In this document: in pieces, positions 26,147 to 35,822 of the stretch | How positions within the stretch are numbered: position 1 is the stretch's first letter | Layout: each line of letters opens with the position of its first letter | Assembly (NCBI RefSeq): GCF_000007705.1 | Contig: NC_005085.1 | Span: 3,047,752-3,111,751 of the forward strand | DNA from: Chromobacterium violaceum ATCC 12472 | GTDB lineage: Bacteria; Pseudomonadota; Gammaproteobacteria; Burkholderiales; Chromobacteriaceae | Direction: 5' to 3' | Length of the DNA stretch: 64,000 nucleotides | Position numbers and translations under genes: made by a program | The notes under the pieces: model-generated | The model's input: the letters and a program-made list of their open reading frames with translations, nothing else | The model's database searches: none | What the model was told of the DNA's origin: nothing

Positions 26147-27403
26147 TCAAAAACGAGATAGCCGATACGGCCGCATGTCCAGCGCCGGCGCCCTGCCCTG
26201 CAGCATGTCGCGCAGCAGCGCGCCGGTGGTGGCTGCCAGGGTCAGGCCCAAATGGCCGTGGCCGGTGGCGAACCATAACCCTGGCAGCGGCGCAGGGCCG
26301 ATGATGGGCAGGGTGTCAGGCAGCGACGGGCGGTTGCCCATCCACACCGTCATGTCTTCGGTGGAGAAATCGCCGACGATGCGCCTGGCCTTGTCCAGCA
26401 GGATGTGGGCGCGGCGCCAGTCCGGCGGCGCGTCGCGGTGCGCCAGCTCCACCGTGCCGGCCAGGCGCAGGCCGCCATGGGCCATGGGCAGGATGACGAA
26501 GCTCTCGCTGGCGCACTGGATGAAGTGGCGCAGCGCCACGCCGGCCTTGGGCAGGTTGACGTGGTAGCCGCGCTCGCTTTCCAGCGGCACGCGGTATCGG
26601 TGCTGTTTGACGAAGCGGTCGCTCCACACGCCGCAGGCGATCACCACCGCGTCGGCGCGCAGGCGGCCGCCGCCGGCCGTCTCTACCCCAGTGACGCGGC
26701 CGGCTTCCATCGCCGTGGCCAGCGCCTCGTCCCGCACAAAGCGGCCGCCTTCTTGGAGGAAGGCGTCGAACAGGCCGCGGCTGAAAACATAGGGGTCGTC
26801 CACATGGGACCAAGCCGGCACCTGGACCGCGTACTGCCATTCCTCGCGCAAGACCGGCTCGCCTTCGCCGAGCGCGTCGCGGCCCAGCGCCAGCCAGCGC
26901 ACGCCATGGCGGCGCTTGTCGTCCCAGGCCGGCGCGGCGGCGTCGAACTCCTCCCGGCTGCGGTACAGCGTCAGGCTGCCGTGCCGCCGCCACAGATGGC
27001 CCAAGCCGGCCCGTTCTATCAGCGCCGCGTAGTCGTCGTTGACCCGGCCCAGCAGCGCGGCCAGCGCCTGCGTCAGCTCGGCCACCCGCTGCGGCCGGCT
27101 GGCGGCCAGGAAACGCAGCAGCCAGGGCGCCAGCGTGGGCAGGTAGCGCCAGCGCAGGGCCAGCGGCCCCAGCGGATCCAGCATCCAGCCCGGCACCTTG
27201 CGCAGCACGCCGGGTTCGGCCAGCGGAATCACGTCGCTGACGGCGAAGGCGCCGGCATTGCCGTAGCTGGTTTCCATCGCCGGCTCGCCGCGGTCCAGCA
27301 GCGCCACCTCGAAACCGGCCAGGCGCAGCTGCAAGGCCGCGGCGATGCCGACCACGCCGGCGCCCACCACGATGACGGCCGCGCCGGGGGCAAGAGCGTC
27401 CAT
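26147..27403 (-). CDS. FAD-dependent D-amino-acid (D-hydroxyproline) dehydrogenase
   Basis: 418-aa DadA-like flavoprotein. The N-terminal FAD motif is VVGAGVVGIAAALQL (near 11-25), followed by SYGNAGAFAVSDVIPLAEPG; the C-terminal GHGHLGLTLAATTG closes the FAD site. In the hydroxyproline pathway such an enzyme oxidises cis-4-hydroxy-D-proline to 1-pyrroline-4-hydroxy-2-carboxylate, and the flanking genes supply the steps before and after. The start is 3 nt after the stop of the aldehyde dehydrogenase gene, so the genes are tightly coupled. Single-subunit, unlike the multi-subunit enzymes of some pseudomonads. Confidence 0.88.
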   Translation of the reverse strand: MDALAPGAAVIVVGAGVVGIAAALQLRLAGFEVALLDRGEPAMETSYGNAGAFAVSDVIPLAEPGVLRKVPGWMLDPLGPLALRWRYLPTLAPWLLRFLAASRPQRVAELTQALAALLGRVNDDYAALIERAGLGHLWRRHGSLTLYRSREEFDAAAPAWDDKRRHGVRWLALGRDALGEGEPVLREEWQYAVQVPAWSHVDDPYVFSRGLFDAFLQEGGRFVRDEALATAMEAGRVTGVETAGGGRLRADAVVIACGVWSDRFVKQHRYRVPLESERGYHVNLPKAGVALRHFIQCASESFVILPMAHGGLRLAGTVELAHRDAPPDWRRAHILLDKARRIVGDFSTEDMTVWMGNRPSLPDTLPIIGPAPLPGLWFATGHGHLGLTLAATTGALLRDMLQGRAPALDMRPYRLSRF

Positions 27404-27406
27404 GAC

Positions 27407-28981
27407 TCAGCCCTCCCGCCGGCCGTCCAACAGGCGGCGCAGCGCCAGCGGGTTGGCCTGCCGCAATGCCGGCGGCAGCAGCGCGTCCGGGAAGTCCTGG
27501 TAGCAGACCGGCCGCAGGAAGCGCCGGATGGCCGCGGTGCCCACCGAGGTGGCGCGCGCGTCCGAGGTGGCCGGGTACGGTCCGCCGTGCACCATGGCCT
27601 CGCACACCTCCACGCCGGTGGGCCAGCCGTTCACCAGGATGCGGCCGGCCTTGCGCTCCAGCGTGGGCAGCAGCGCGTGAGCCAGGTCCAGATCGCCGTC
27701 GTCCAGCTGCAGCGTGGCGGTGAGCTGCCCTTCCAGCTGCTCGGCAAGCTGGCCAAGCTCCGCCGCGTCCCGGCATGCCACGATCAGGGCGGCGGCGCCG
27801 AACACTTCGGCCCGCAGCGCCGGCTTGGCCAGATAGTCGCGCGCCTCGGCCAGCCACAGCTGGGCCTGGCACTGGTTGGTCCCGGTGGCCGGCAGGCCGG
27901 CGGCCGCCAGCCGGGCATGGCCGGACAGCGCGTCCACGCCGGCCTGGTAAGCGCGGAAGATGCCGGGCGTCAGCATGGTCTGCGCCGGGCTGCGGCTCAG
28001 CACGGCGGCCGCGGCGGCGATGAAGCCATCCAGCGCCGGCCCCTGCAGGGCAACGATCAGGCCGGGATTGGTGCAGAACTGCCCCGCGCCCAGCGTCAGC
28101 GAGCCGACAAAGCCCTGCGCCAGCGCCTCGCCGCGCGCCCGCAGCGCCGCCGGCAACAGGAACACCGGATTGGTGGAGCTCATTTCCGCGAACACCGGAA
28201 TCGGCTCCGGGCGGCTTTGCGCCAGCCGGCACAAGGCCAGCCCGCCGCCGCGCGAGCCGGTGAAGCCCACCGCCTTGACGCGCGGATCGGCCACCAGCGC
28301 CTGCCCCGCCTCGCGGCCTTCGCCGAACAGCAGCGCGAACACGCCGGCCGGCAGCCGGCATTTTTCCACCGCCCGCGCGATGGCTCGCCCCGCCAGCTCG
28401 CTGGCGCCGGGATGGGCGCTGTGGGCCTTGACGATGACCGGGCAGCCGGCCGCCAGCGCGGAGGCGGTGTCGCCGCCAGCCACCGAAAAGGCCAGGGGGA
28501 AATTGCTGGCGCCGAATACCGCCACCGGCCCCAGCGCCACCTGGCGCTGGCGCAGGTCGGCGCGCGGCAGCGGCTGGCGTTGCGGCATGGCCGGGTCCAC
28601 CCGCGCGTCCAGCCACTCTCCCGCCCGCAGCGTGTGGGCGAACAGCCGCAGCTGGCCGCAGGTGCGGCCGCGCTCGCCCTGCAGACGGGCGCGCGGCAGG
28701 CCGGTCTCGGCCATCGCGCGTTCTATCAGCGCATCGCCCAGCGCTTCTATCTCTTCGGCGATGGTTTCGAGCAAGCGCGCCCTGGCCTCCGGCGCGGTTT
28801 CGCGGTAGGCGTCAAACGCCTCCCAGGCCAATGCGCAGGCCTGCTCCACCTGTTCGCGGTCCGCGCCGGCATAGCCCGGCTCCAGCGGCTGATCGGTGGA
28901 TGGGTCCAGCGCCCGTATCATGTTGCGGCGGCCGGCCACAGCCTGCCCGCCGATCAGCATCTTGCCTGTCAGATTCATCAT
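27407..28981 (-). CDS. Alpha-ketoglutaric semialdehyde (2,5-dioxovalerate) dehydrogenase
   Basis: 524-aa NAD(P)-dependent aldehyde dehydrogenase of the KGSADH group. Motifs: [24 protein letters not shown] near 150-173, cofactor-loop GFTGSRGGG, catalytic Glu in FAEMSSTNP and catalytic Cys in [10 protein letters not shown]. It oxidises 2-oxoglutarate semialdehyde to 2-oxoglutarate, the last step of hydroxyproline breakdown. AGGAAAC precedes two adjacent Met codons; I take the first (28981). Length and the N-terminal [12 protein letters not shown] fit the family. Confidence 0.92.
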   Translation of the reverse strand: MMNLTGKMLIGGQAVAGRRNMIRALDPSTDQPLEPGYAGADREQVEQACALAWEAFDAYRETAPEARARLLETIAEEIEALGDALIERAMAETGLPRARLQGERGRTCGQLRLFAHTLRAGEWLDARVDPAMPQRQPLPRADLRQRQVALGPVAVFGASNFPLAFSVAGGDTASALAAGCPVIVKAHSAHPGASELAGRAIARAVEKCRLPAGVFALLFGEGREAGQALVADPRVKAVGFTGSRGGGLALCRLAQSRPEPIPVFAEMSSTNPVFLLPAALRARGEALAQGFVGSLTLGAGQFCTNPGLIVALQGPALDGFIAAAAAVLSRSPAQTMLTPGIFRAYQAGVDALSGHARLAAAGLPATGTNQCQAQLWLAEARDYLAKPALRAEVFGAAALIVACRDAAELGQLAEQLEGQLTATLQLDDGDLDLAHALLPTLERKAGRILVNGWPTGVEVCEAMVHGGPYPATSDARATSVGTAAIRRFLRPVCYQDFPDALLPPALRQANPLALRRLLDGRREG

Positions 28982-29074
28982 GTTTCCTGCGCGATTGAGG
29001 ACCACGGACAACGCCCCTGATCCCGCCTGGGCTCAGGCGCTCTGCGAGGTGTTGCCGGCGGCTGCAAGTAGACT

Positions 29075-29096
29075 GCCGCGCCCCCCGGGGCGCGGC
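29075..29096. other. GC hairpin in the gap within the hydroxyproline operon
   Basis: A 10-bp perfect inverted repeat GCCGCGCCCC / GGGGCGCGGC with a 2-nt centre sits between the deaminase and dehydrogenase genes. There is no T-tract, so it is more likely an RNA-processing or stability element than a full terminator. Confidence 0.5.
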
Positions 29097-29108
29097 GGGG
29101 ATGGAATG

Positions 29109-30056
29109 TCAGGCCACGTTCTGCTCGGCCGACCAGTTGCGGTACCACTCGCGGAACAGCGCGTACTGGGTCTCGGCATAGCGGCGCTGGGCGGGACTCA
29201 ACGCGTCGCTCTCGTTGAAATGCAGCGCGTACTCCTTGTCGCCGTTCAGCACCATCAGGTGCTTGTAATACAGCACCAGGTCGCAGCCCTCATCAAAGGA
29301 AGACAGCACGGCCAGCGCCGATTCCAGCTCCTGCGCGCGGCGGCGGGCGACGGCGTCTCCCCTGGCCGCGGCCCGGCTCAGCGCCACCAGGTGCAGCACC
29401 TCGCGCGGCAACGCGTTGCCGATGCCGGTGATGGCGCCGGTGGCGTTGCAATTGACGAAGCCATGCACCACCTGGGTGTCCACGCCCACCATCAGCGTGA
29501 CCTCGTCGTCCTGGGAGGTGATGTGCTCGGCGGCGTAGCGCAGGTCGGCGGCGCCGCCAAACTCCTTGAAGCCGATCAGGTTGGGATAGGCGCGGCGCAG
29601 CTCGAAGAACAGGTCGGCGCGGGTGGCGAAGCCGTAATAGGGGCTGTTGTAGATCACCGCCGGCAGCTTGGGCGCGGCGGCCAGGATGGCGGAGAAATGC
29701 GCCTTTTGCGCGGCCGGGGACGCGCCGCGCGACAGCACGCGCGGAATCACCATCAAGCCATGCGCCCCCACGCTGGCGGCGTGGGCGGCGTGGGAAACGG
29801 CCTCGCGGCTGTTGACGGCGCCGGTGCCCACGATGGTCGGCACGCCGGCGGCCACCAGCCGCGCCACGCCCTCCTGGCGCTGGGCTTCGCTCAACAGCGG
29901 CCAGTCTCCCATGGAGCCGCAGTACACCACCGCGCTCATGCCCAGGGACACCAGCTCCTTGCCCTTGGCCACCAGCGCGTCGAAATCCGGCTGGCGATCG
30001 GCGGTGCACGGGGTCATCAGGGCCGGGATGCAGCCGGTGAAAATGTTATCGCTCAT
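29109..30056 (-). CDS. lhpC: 1-pyrroline-4-hydroxy-2-carboxylate deaminase (DapA-like)
   Basis: 315-aa member of the dihydrodipicolinate synthase/N-acetylneuraminate lyase family. Schiff-base Lys164 is in IGFKEFGG, the catalytic Tyr in YNSPYYGF (139-143), and CGSMGDWPLL (46-55) replaces the GTTGE loop of true DapA. Genes of this type in hydroxyproline clusters deaminate 1-pyrroline-4-hydroxy-2-carboxylate to 2-oxoglutarate semialdehyde, and the neighbours fit exactly. The start at 30056 is fixed by AAGGAGC 7 nt upstream; a Met at 30080 has no site. Confidence 0.9.
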   Translation of the reverse strand: MSDNIFTGCIPALMTPCTADRQPDFDALVAKGKELVSLGMSAVVYCGSMGDWPLLSEAQRQEGVARLVAAGVPTIVGTGAVNSREAVSHAAHAASVGAHGLMVIPRVLSRGASPAAQKAHFSAILAAAPKLPAVIYNSPYYGFATRADLFFELRRAYPNLIGFKEFGGAADLRYAAEHITSQDDEVTLMVGVDTQVVHGFVNCNATGAITGIGNALPREVLHLVALSRAAARGDAVARRRAQELESALAVLSSFDEGCDLVLYYKHLMVLNGDKEYALHFNESDALSPAQRRYAETQYALFREWYRNWSAEQNVA

Positions 30057-30111
30057 TGTTTTGCTCCTTGCGGCATTCATTCAGGTGGTAGAGGTCATGA
30101 GAGGCGCGGGC

Positions 30112-31050
30112 TCAGATGCCCCACGCGAAAGGGTCTTGTTCGTCTATCAGCAGCATGGCGCGGGCCGTGATATGGGCGCGGCCGGTGATGTAGGGGCGGA
30201 TGAAGTCGCCTTCGCGCTGGTAATGGCCGACGAAGCGGCTGCCGGTGATGCCGGCCTGCACCCATTGCTCGCCTTCGGCCAGCTTGCCGTCGGCCGCCAA
30301 GCAGGCCAGCTTGGCGCTGGTGCCGGTGCCGCAAGGGGAACGGTCGTAGGCCTTGCCCGGGCACATGACGAAGTTGCGGCTGTCGGCTTGCTCATCGTCG
30401 GCGAACAGCTCGACATGATCGATGCGCGCGCCGTCGGCGCCGGTGATGCCCTGCTCTTCCAGCGCCTGCATCGTGGCGCAACTGAACGCGCTCAGCGCCG
30501 CGACATTGTCCAGCCGCACGCTCAGGCCATGCTCGGCGACCAGAAAGAACCAGTTGCCGCCCCAGGCGATGTCGCCGATCACCGTTCCATGGCCGGGCAC
30601 CTCCACCGCCGCCTGCCGGCGGTAGCGATAGGCCGGCACATTGCGCAGCGTCACCGAGCCGTCTTCATGCAAGACGGCGTCCACCGGCCCCACCGGGGTA
30701 TCGATCTTGTGCGCGCCGGGCGCGATGCGCCCCAGGCAATGCAGGGAGGCGATCAGGCCTATGGTGCCGTGGCCGCACATGCCGATGTAGCCGGTATTGT
30801 TGAAGAAGATCACCCCGCAGGCGGCGTCGGGCGACACCGGCTCGCAATACAGCGCGCCCACCAGCACATCGCTGCCGCGCGGCTCCAGCAGGCAGGCGCG
30901 GCGCCACTGGTCGTGCCGCTCGCGCAGCGCGTCGCGCTTGTCCGCCATAGTGGCCCCCGCCAGCGCGGGAAACCCGCTCAACACCAGCCGAGTGGGTTCG
31001 CCCCCGGTATGGGAGTCGATGATCTCCACCTGCTTCATTCGCTTGTCCAT
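30112..31050 (-). CDS. lhpA: 4-hydroxyproline 2-epimerase (proline racemase family)
   Basis: 312-aa cofactor-independent epimerase that converts trans-4-hydroxy-L-proline to cis-4-hydroxy-D-proline. The two catalytic Cys are C92 in MCGHGTIG and C239 in [10 protein letters not shown]; having both Cys marks true racemase/epimerases rather than the dehydratase subgroup. [11 protein letters not shown] near the N-terminus is the family signature. The start at 31050 has GGATGGGG upstream; 31038 is an alternative. First gene of the catabolic operon, divergent from the AraC-type regulator. Confidence 0.93.
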   Translation of the reverse strand: MDKRMKQVEIIDSHTGGEPTRLVLSGFPALAGATMADKRDALRERHDQWRRACLLEPRGSDVLVGALYCEPVSPDAACGVIFFNNTGYIGMCGHGTIGLIASLHCLGRIAPGAHKIDTPVGPVDAVLHEDGSVTLRNVPAYRYRRQAAVEVPGHGTVIGDIAWGGNWFFLVAEHGLSVRLDNVAALSAFSCATMQALEEQGITGADGARIDHVELFADDEQADSRNFVMCPGKAYDRSPCGTGTSAKLACLAADGKLAEGEQWVQAGITGSRFVGHYQREGDFIRPYITGRAHITARAMLLIDEQDPFAWGI

Positions 31051-31350
31051 TCTGAAACCCCATCCAGTCCGGCCGACCGCGCCGTCGTCTCGCAGGCCGT
31101 TGATTCCATTGAATCTCCGCGCCGCATCCGTATTCGATTCCACCCCGCTAGCATGGCTGCGTTGCCGCCAGGAATCTTGATGGTTATCATCAGTTGCGAT
31201 GACGAAATCGGCATAGTTTGCGTTTCAAGGGGGTTTGGCGCGCGCGATGGGCCTGGGCCAGATCGGGCGCGGGAACATTCGGAGTGATGGTGCGGCAATG
31301 GACGCCGACGCGCAGGCGCGGCGCTTGGCCTAACAGGAAAGGCGGGAGGG
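31051..31350. promoter_or_regulatory. Divergent control region of the hydroxyproline cluster
   Basis: 300 bases between the epimerase gene and the divergent regulator gene. It should hold both promoters and the regulator's binding sites. I see no clear dyad or terminator, and the short ORFs here are not supported. Confidence 0.5.
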
Positions 31351-32154
31351 ATGACGAACGCGGCCGTGGAAAAAATCGCCCGCTGGCGGGACGAAATCCG
31401 CCCGGCGACGATAGCCGAGCTGCTGGCGGGCATCGCCCCGCTATTGCCGGTGCTGGACCTGATCCCCAATGCGGCCATCTTCATCAAGGACGGGCAGGCG
31501 CGCTATCTCTGCGCCAACCAGACGCTGGTGCAGCGCTGCGGGCTGAAGGATTTGCGGCCGCTGCTGGGCAAGACCAGCGCCGAGGTGTTCCCGGCCCAGC
31601 TGGGGCCGGCGTATACGGCGCAGGATCTCAAGGTGCTGCAAGACGGCCTGGTGCTGGAAAGCCAGCTGGAACTGCACCTGTTCAAGAACCGGGAGCCGGG
31701 CTGGTGCCTGACCTACAAGTGGCCGTTGCGCGACCGGCAAGACCAGATCATCGGCCTGATCGGCATTTCGCTGGACCTGCAGGCCGCCAGCAAGACCCAC
31801 CCGGCCTACAAACGCCTGGTGGCGGTGGACGAATTCATCCGCCGCCACTTCAGCCAGCCGGTCACCATGGCGGAGCTCACCGGCATCGCCGGCATGTCCG
31901 CCGCCCAGCTGGAGCGCTACTGCAAGAAGGTGTTCCACCTGTCGCCGCGGCAAATGATACACAAGGCCAGGCTTGAGCACGCCCACCGGCTGCTGCACGC
32001 GGACATGGCCATCACGGAAGTGGCGCTGCGCTGCGGCTATGCCGACCACAGCGCCTTCAGCCGGCAGTTCAAGGCCCTGACCGGCCTGACGCCGCGCCAG
32101 TACCGCCAGCAGCTGGGCCAAAGCGATATCGGTCTTGCTTCGGGGGGCGAGTAG
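31351..32154 (+). CDS. PAS-AraC transcriptional regulator, likely of hydroxyproline catabolism
   Basis: 267-aa regulator. Residues 25-145 form a PAS-like sensor domain (DLIPNAAIFIKDG, LLGKTSAEVFP, WPLRDRQDQIIGLIGISLDL). Residues 155-255 form the two-helix-turn-helix AraC domain (VTMAELTGIAGMSAAQLERYCKKVF and ITEVALRCGYADHSAFSRQFKALTGLTPRQYRQ). A GGGAGGG stretch lies right before the ATG. Its position divergent to the epimerase operon suggests it controls that operon, perhaps sensing hydroxyproline or an intermediate through the PAS domain. PAS plus AraC is less usual than the cupin-AraC form. Confidence 0.88.
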   Translation: MTNAAVEKIARWRDEIRPATIAELLAGIAPLLPVLDLIPNAAIFIKDGQARYLCANQTLVQRCGLKDLRPLLGKTSAEVFPAQLGPAYTAQDLKVLQDGLVLESQLELHLFKNREPGWCLTYKWPLRDRQDQIIGLIGISLDLQAASKTHPAYKRLVAVDEFIRRHFSQPVTMAELTGIAGMSAAQLERYCKKVFHLSPRQMIHKARLEHAHRLLHADMAITEVALRCGYADHSAFSRQFKALTGLTPRQYRQQLGQSDIGLASGGE

Positions 32155-32298
32155 CCCCTTGTATAGCTGCTATCGACCCAAAGCATCCCGTTATAATTCT
32201 CCAAAGCGCCCGCTCCAGAGTGAACAGCAATGAGGGCAATCACACCGCTCGCACTCCAGATTTGTCAGCACGCGATCGAACCGAACACATTTTATTCG

Positions 32299-33051
32299 TC
32301 AGTGCTGAAGGTGTTTCAAATATGCATGCATCGCAATTGGTTCGCTGACCGCTTGTCCCATTAAGTGTCCGAGCACAGAGTAGAAAGTCAGCAATGCCTT
32401 TGAGCTAGGTTTTGCGATCAATTTCGTGTTCGGCATAGGAATTGGTTGCAGGCCTTCGGGCGCGAGATTGATGATCAAGCCTTTATCAAGAATGCAGACC
32501 AAATCAATGCGCTGGTCTATCGGTTGAGTATTGTTGAGCCGTTCAACATGTCCCAGCACCGTATCTAGGCCGTCAGATTCATACGCAAAAACAAAGAATT
32601 GCTGTGGCCAATACATTGATTCCCGACCATATAGGTACTTTGTAGTGGATACGAAATTGGGATGGTATGCGATCTTCTTCAGAGCCTTGATGGCCTTCAT
32701 GTTTTCGAAGGCATTCTCGATCTCTGCTTTGTTTAGATAGGTCTTAACTTCGATCGCACCATAAACAGACTCGATAGGCAAGACGTCCGCATCTCCTCGA
32801 GACAGAAATCGGGATGTCGTAGCGATGTCGTAGAGCAAGACGTCTACCTGTCTGGATCTACCACCCTCGCTATCGATTACTTCGCCGGTTGTAACACCAA
32901 CAGAGCCAGGAAGCAGCGGCCTGATCCAGTTGGCTACCGCGATCTCATTAAGGTGGCCCTTGATAGTTCGATGTTCAACGGCAGCACGAGCTTCGTCTAA
33001 TGAGGCTTGGAGCCTTGAAGTTGATGCACGAAACAAAGCTTCCCAATCCAT
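32299..33051 (-). CDS. DUF6602-type protein with PD-(D/E)XK-like residues
   Basis: 250-aa cytoplasmic protein. I recognise the DUF6602 pattern: KGHLNEIAVANWIRPLLP (Glu36) followed by SRQVDVLLYD (Asp70) and ESVYGAIEVKTYL (Glu101-Val-Lys103). The spacing E-D-ExK is that of PD-(D/E)XK nuclease folds, so nuclease activity or a decayed nuclease fold is plausible. GGGGAG stands 6 nt before the ATG at 33051; an upstream ATG (33201) has no site. The gene is clearly less GC-rich than its neighbours and stands alone on its strand, signs of horizontal transfer. DUF6602 genes are often found in phages and variable islands. Function unknown. Confidence 0.65.
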   Translation of the reverse strand: MDWEALFRASTSRLQASLDEARAAVEHRTIKGHLNEIAVANWIRPLLPGSVGVTTGEVIDSEGGRSRQVDVLLYDIATTSRFLSRGDADVLPIESVYGAIEVKTYLNKAEIENAFENMKAIKALKKIAYHPNFVSTTKYLYGRESMYWPQQFFVFAYESDGLDTVLGHVERLNNTQPIDQRIDLVCILDKGLIINLAPEGLQPIPMPNTKLIAKPSSKALLTFYSVLGHLMGQAVSEPIAMHAYLKHLQH

Positions 33052-33421
33052 TCGAACTCCCCAATTGACGATGTAGTTAGAGTTTACTGCTGCGTCGGCG
33101 GTACAGATTTTGATTTTTATACGCCATACACTTGTTACGACAAGACAGCAAAAAAAAGATAGCCAATCAATGCACAGCCAATGTCCGCATCTGGCCGACA
33201 CCAGCCCATTAGCATAACACCCTGCTTAGACCGAAAGGATACCCGCCATCAGCGCCGATGAAATGCGGTCATCAGGGGCCGAGCGTATCAGGGTCTTGAC
33301 GTTGGGCTTGCAACGGCAAGCGGCTCGTGAGCAGGTCTCCCACTCCCAATGGCAGGCAAGAATCGGGCAAAACAAAGCCCTCCCGGATGGGGAGGGCTTT
33401 TTTTACGGGAGACGGACGATG
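33052..33421. other. Intergenic region between DUF6602 gene and slyD
   Basis: About 370 bases. The left part is AT-rich and should contain the promoter of the DUF6602 gene. The right end holds the slyD terminator. No gene or repeat is recognisable in between. Confidence 0.5.
33374..33400. terminator. Terminator downstream of slyD
   Basis: 10-bp inverted repeat AAAGCCCTCC / GGAGGGCTTT with a 7-nt loop. A 7-T tract follows on the plus strand and a mixed T-rich stretch on the minus strand, where slyD ends 22 nt earlier. Confidence 0.85.
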
Positions 33422-33898
33422 TCAGTGCTGATGCCCGTGCTCGCCATGCACATGCTGGTGGGCGATTTCCTCGGCGGTGGCCTCCCGCACGTCCAACACC
33501 TTGATGGCGAAGCGCAGGGTCTTGCCACAAAGCGGGTGGTTGCCGTCCAGCAATACCGTCGGGCCTTTGATCTTGGTGACGAAGTAGTAGCGCCGCTGGC
33601 CATCCGGGCCGGGGCGCGGGATCTGGCCGCCTACTTTGACGCCGGGCGGGAATTCGGCCTTGGGCATGGTGGTGACCAGGGCTTCGTCGCGTTCGCCGAA
33701 GGCGTCTTCGCTAGCCAGTTCCAGCGTGGTTTGAAACCCTGCTTCCTGGCCTTCAAGCGCGGCTTCCAGCTTGGGGAAGAGATTGTCGTAATCGCCGTGC
33801 AGGTAAGAAACCGGGTTCTTGCCATCGTCGTAAACCAGACCCTGGCTGTCGGTGACTTTCATTCTCAGGGTGACGGCGGTGTTGGCGGTGATTTTCAT
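33422..33898 (-). CDS. slyD: FKBP-type peptidyl-prolyl isomerase SlyD
   Basis: 158-aa cytoplasmic prolyl isomerase and chaperone. The FKBP part opens with KITANTAVTLRMKVTDSQG and has the SYLHGDYDNLFPKLEAALEG segment; the inserted IF chaperone domain spans about residues 70-125. The C-terminus ends in a His-rich metal-binding tail (HQHVHGEHGHQH) as in SlyD, which delivers nickel for hydrogenase maturation in E. coli. The start at 33898 (MKIT) fits the family. Followed by a strong terminator. Confidence 0.95.
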   Translation of the reverse strand: MKITANTAVTLRMKVTDSQGLVYDDGKNPVSYLHGDYDNLFPKLEAALEGQEAGFQTTLELASEDAFGERDEALVTTMPKAEFPPGVKVGGQIPRPGPDGQRRYYFVTKIKGPTVLLDGNHPLCGKTLRFAIKVLDVREATAEEIAHQHVHGEHGHQH

Positions 33899-34129
33899 GG
33901 CGGGCAGCAAAATAAATTGAAGCGGGAAGGGTCTCAGTTCGGCGCGGGAGTGTCAACCAGATCCCCCTGGTTTGCTCAACGCTTATGCGCTTGCCACCAA
34001 CGCGCGCGCCCCTGTCGCATCCCGCATGCGAGGAGCCGCTCTGGCCGGCGTCCAGGCACCGGATTGCCGCGCTCCCGCGTCGGTAACCCAGCAGGCGACG
34101 CCCCGCTCCGGCCATGACCCGGCCAGGGC

Positions 34130-35566
34130 TCAGGGGCTGCCCACCAGCCCGCGCGCTTCCTGCCCTGCCTGCGCCGCATCCGCGCCGAACATCGCCTGCA
34201 AGGCCAGGGATTTGATGTCGGTGACCGACAGTTCTCCGTCGCAGGCAGGCGGGCAATCGCTGATCAGCAGCGCAGCGTCGGCGGCGTCCCGCGCCAGCAG
34301 TCCATGCGATCCCTTGACGATGCCGGCGTCCAGGCCGATCACATCCATCAGGCTGCGCATGCCCAGCATCCGCTTGGCCAGCCGGCTGGCCACGGCCAGC
34401 TTGGGAAAGCGGATGTTGGGGTCGATGAACAGCTCGGCCGGGTCGTAACCGGGTTTGCGATGGATGTCCACCGTGCGCGCGAAGTCCGGCGCCCTGGCGT
34501 CGTCCAGCCAGTAGTAATAGCTGAACCAGGCGTCATCCTCGGCCAGCGCGACCAAATCCCCGGCGCGCTCGTGGTTCAACCCCAGCTCGCCGCGCGCCCG
34601 CCCCTGCCATACCCCCGCCACGCCCGGAATCGATCGCAGCACGTCCTCCACTTCGGCCATCTGGCGCGCGCCCAGCCCTGGCTGCAGATAGACATGGGCG
34701 ATCTGATGGTCCGCCACGGCAAACGCGCGGCATTGGCTGGGGTCCAGGATCTCCGCCCCCGCCTCGTGCCGCACCTGCAGCAGGCCTGCCTCGCGCAGAT
34801 GGCGGTTCAGGTGCACCGCGCGGCTGACCGGGGTGATGCCGTACTCGGACACCAGCATCACCCGGTAACCGTTTTCCCGCGCATGGGCGATCAAGTCCCC
34901 GGCCACGGCGTCGATGTCGCGCAAGGACTGCCGCACCGCCGGATGCGACAAATCCGGCCCATGCCGCTGCAGGTCGTAATCCAGGTGGGGAAGATAGCTC
35001 AGCAGCAGGCTGGGGCGGAAATCGGCGATCGCCAGCTTGCTGGCTTCCGCGATCCAGCGGCTGGAGGCGATGGAGGTGGCCGGTCCCCAGAAGTGGAACA
35101 AGGGAAACGTCCCCAGCTCCGCCGTCAGCCGGTCCCGCCATGCTGCGGGCTTGGTGTGGCAGTCGGGCAGCTTGCGGCCATCCGCCTTGTAAATGGGACG
35201 CGGCGTCGCGCCGAAATCGTGGCTGGACGCCATGTTGTACCACCAGAACAGGTTGGCGCAGCGAAAATCAGGATCGTGCCGTTTGGCCGCCTCCCACAGG
35301 CGCTCGCCGCCGACCAGCCGGTTGGACTGGCGCCAGAACCAGACCTCCGCCAGTTCCCGGAACAGCCAGCCGTTGCCGACGATGCCGTGCTGCTCCGGGG
35401 TCAGGCCCGTCAGCATGCTGGCCTGCACCGAGCAGGTGACCGCCGGCACGATGTTGCGCAAGGGCTGGACGAAGCCCTGCCGGGCGAATTCCGCCAGACG
35501 AGGCGTGAATTCGCCGATCAGGCGCGATGTCAGGCCGACGACGTTGAGCAACAGCAGCGGCTGCAT
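34130..35566 (-). CDS. eboF: EboF-like alkaline-phosphatase-superfamily protein
   Basis: 478-aa protein of the type I phosphodiesterase/nucleotide pyrophosphatase branch of the alkaline phosphatase superfamily. Features: N-terminal LLLNVVGLTSRLIGEFTPRL, nucleophile-region NIVPAVTCSVQASMLTG with Thr, the PHLDYDLQRHGPD metal site, the VSEYGITPV segment and C-terminal GSHGLL. The first metal Asp of the family appears as Asn5-6 context (LNVVG). AAGGTGGGG precedes the ATG. Members of this type accompany ebo genes in many bacteria; here it is transcribed divergently from the eboD-E-C-A-B operon, 256 nt away. No signal peptide is seen, so it is probably cytoplasmic. Substrate unknown. Confidence 0.85.
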   Translation of the reverse strand: MQPLLLLNVVGLTSRLIGEFTPRLAEFARQGFVQPLRNIVPAVTCSVQASMLTGLTPEQHGIVGNGWLFRELAEVWFWRQSNRLVGGERLWEAAKRHDPDFRCANLFWWYNMASSHDFGATPRPIYKADGRKLPDCHTKPAAWRDRLTAELGTFPLFHFWGPATSIASSRWIAEASKLAIADFRPSLLLSYLPHLDYDLQRHGPDLSHPAVRQSLRDIDAVAGDLIAHARENGYRVMLVSEYGITPVSRAVHLNRHLREAGLLQVRHEAGAEILDPSQCRAFAVADHQIAHVYLQPGLGARQMAEVEDVLRSIPGVAGVWQGRARGELGLNHERAGDLVALAEDDAWFSYYYWLDDARAPDFARTVDIHRKPGYDPAELFIDPNIRFPKLAVASRLAKRMLGMRSLMDVIGLDAGIVKGSHGLLARDAADAALLISDCPPACDGELSVTDIKSLALQAMFGADAAQAGQEARGLVGSP

Positions 35567-35822
35567 ATCCCCACCTTTCTCGCTCCGGATGGCTGGCCTG
35601 GACGCAGGGCGCTTACTCAGCCACGCTCAGCCACATTCCATATGTGAAATTAAAATACTCATGAACTCCACAATAGAATTCAAAAAACTAAATGTCATTG
35701 AAATTGTCGAGACGCTCCCCTAGAACTACAGCTGATGCCGCGTCAACCCGCACCGGCCATCTATACCGTATCGCATCGCAAAGCCGCTCAAGACCGTAGC
35801 AACCTTTTCAAGGAGCTATTGC
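35567..35822. promoter_or_regulatory. Divergent control region of the ebo/VioB-like locus
   Basis: The only AT-rich stretch in the locus, between eboF and the VioB-N-like gene. It must carry promoters for both directions. A short CACAT(5)ATGTG dyad lies near 35630-35645. AAGGAG stands 8 nt before the ATG at 35823. Confidence 0.45.
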
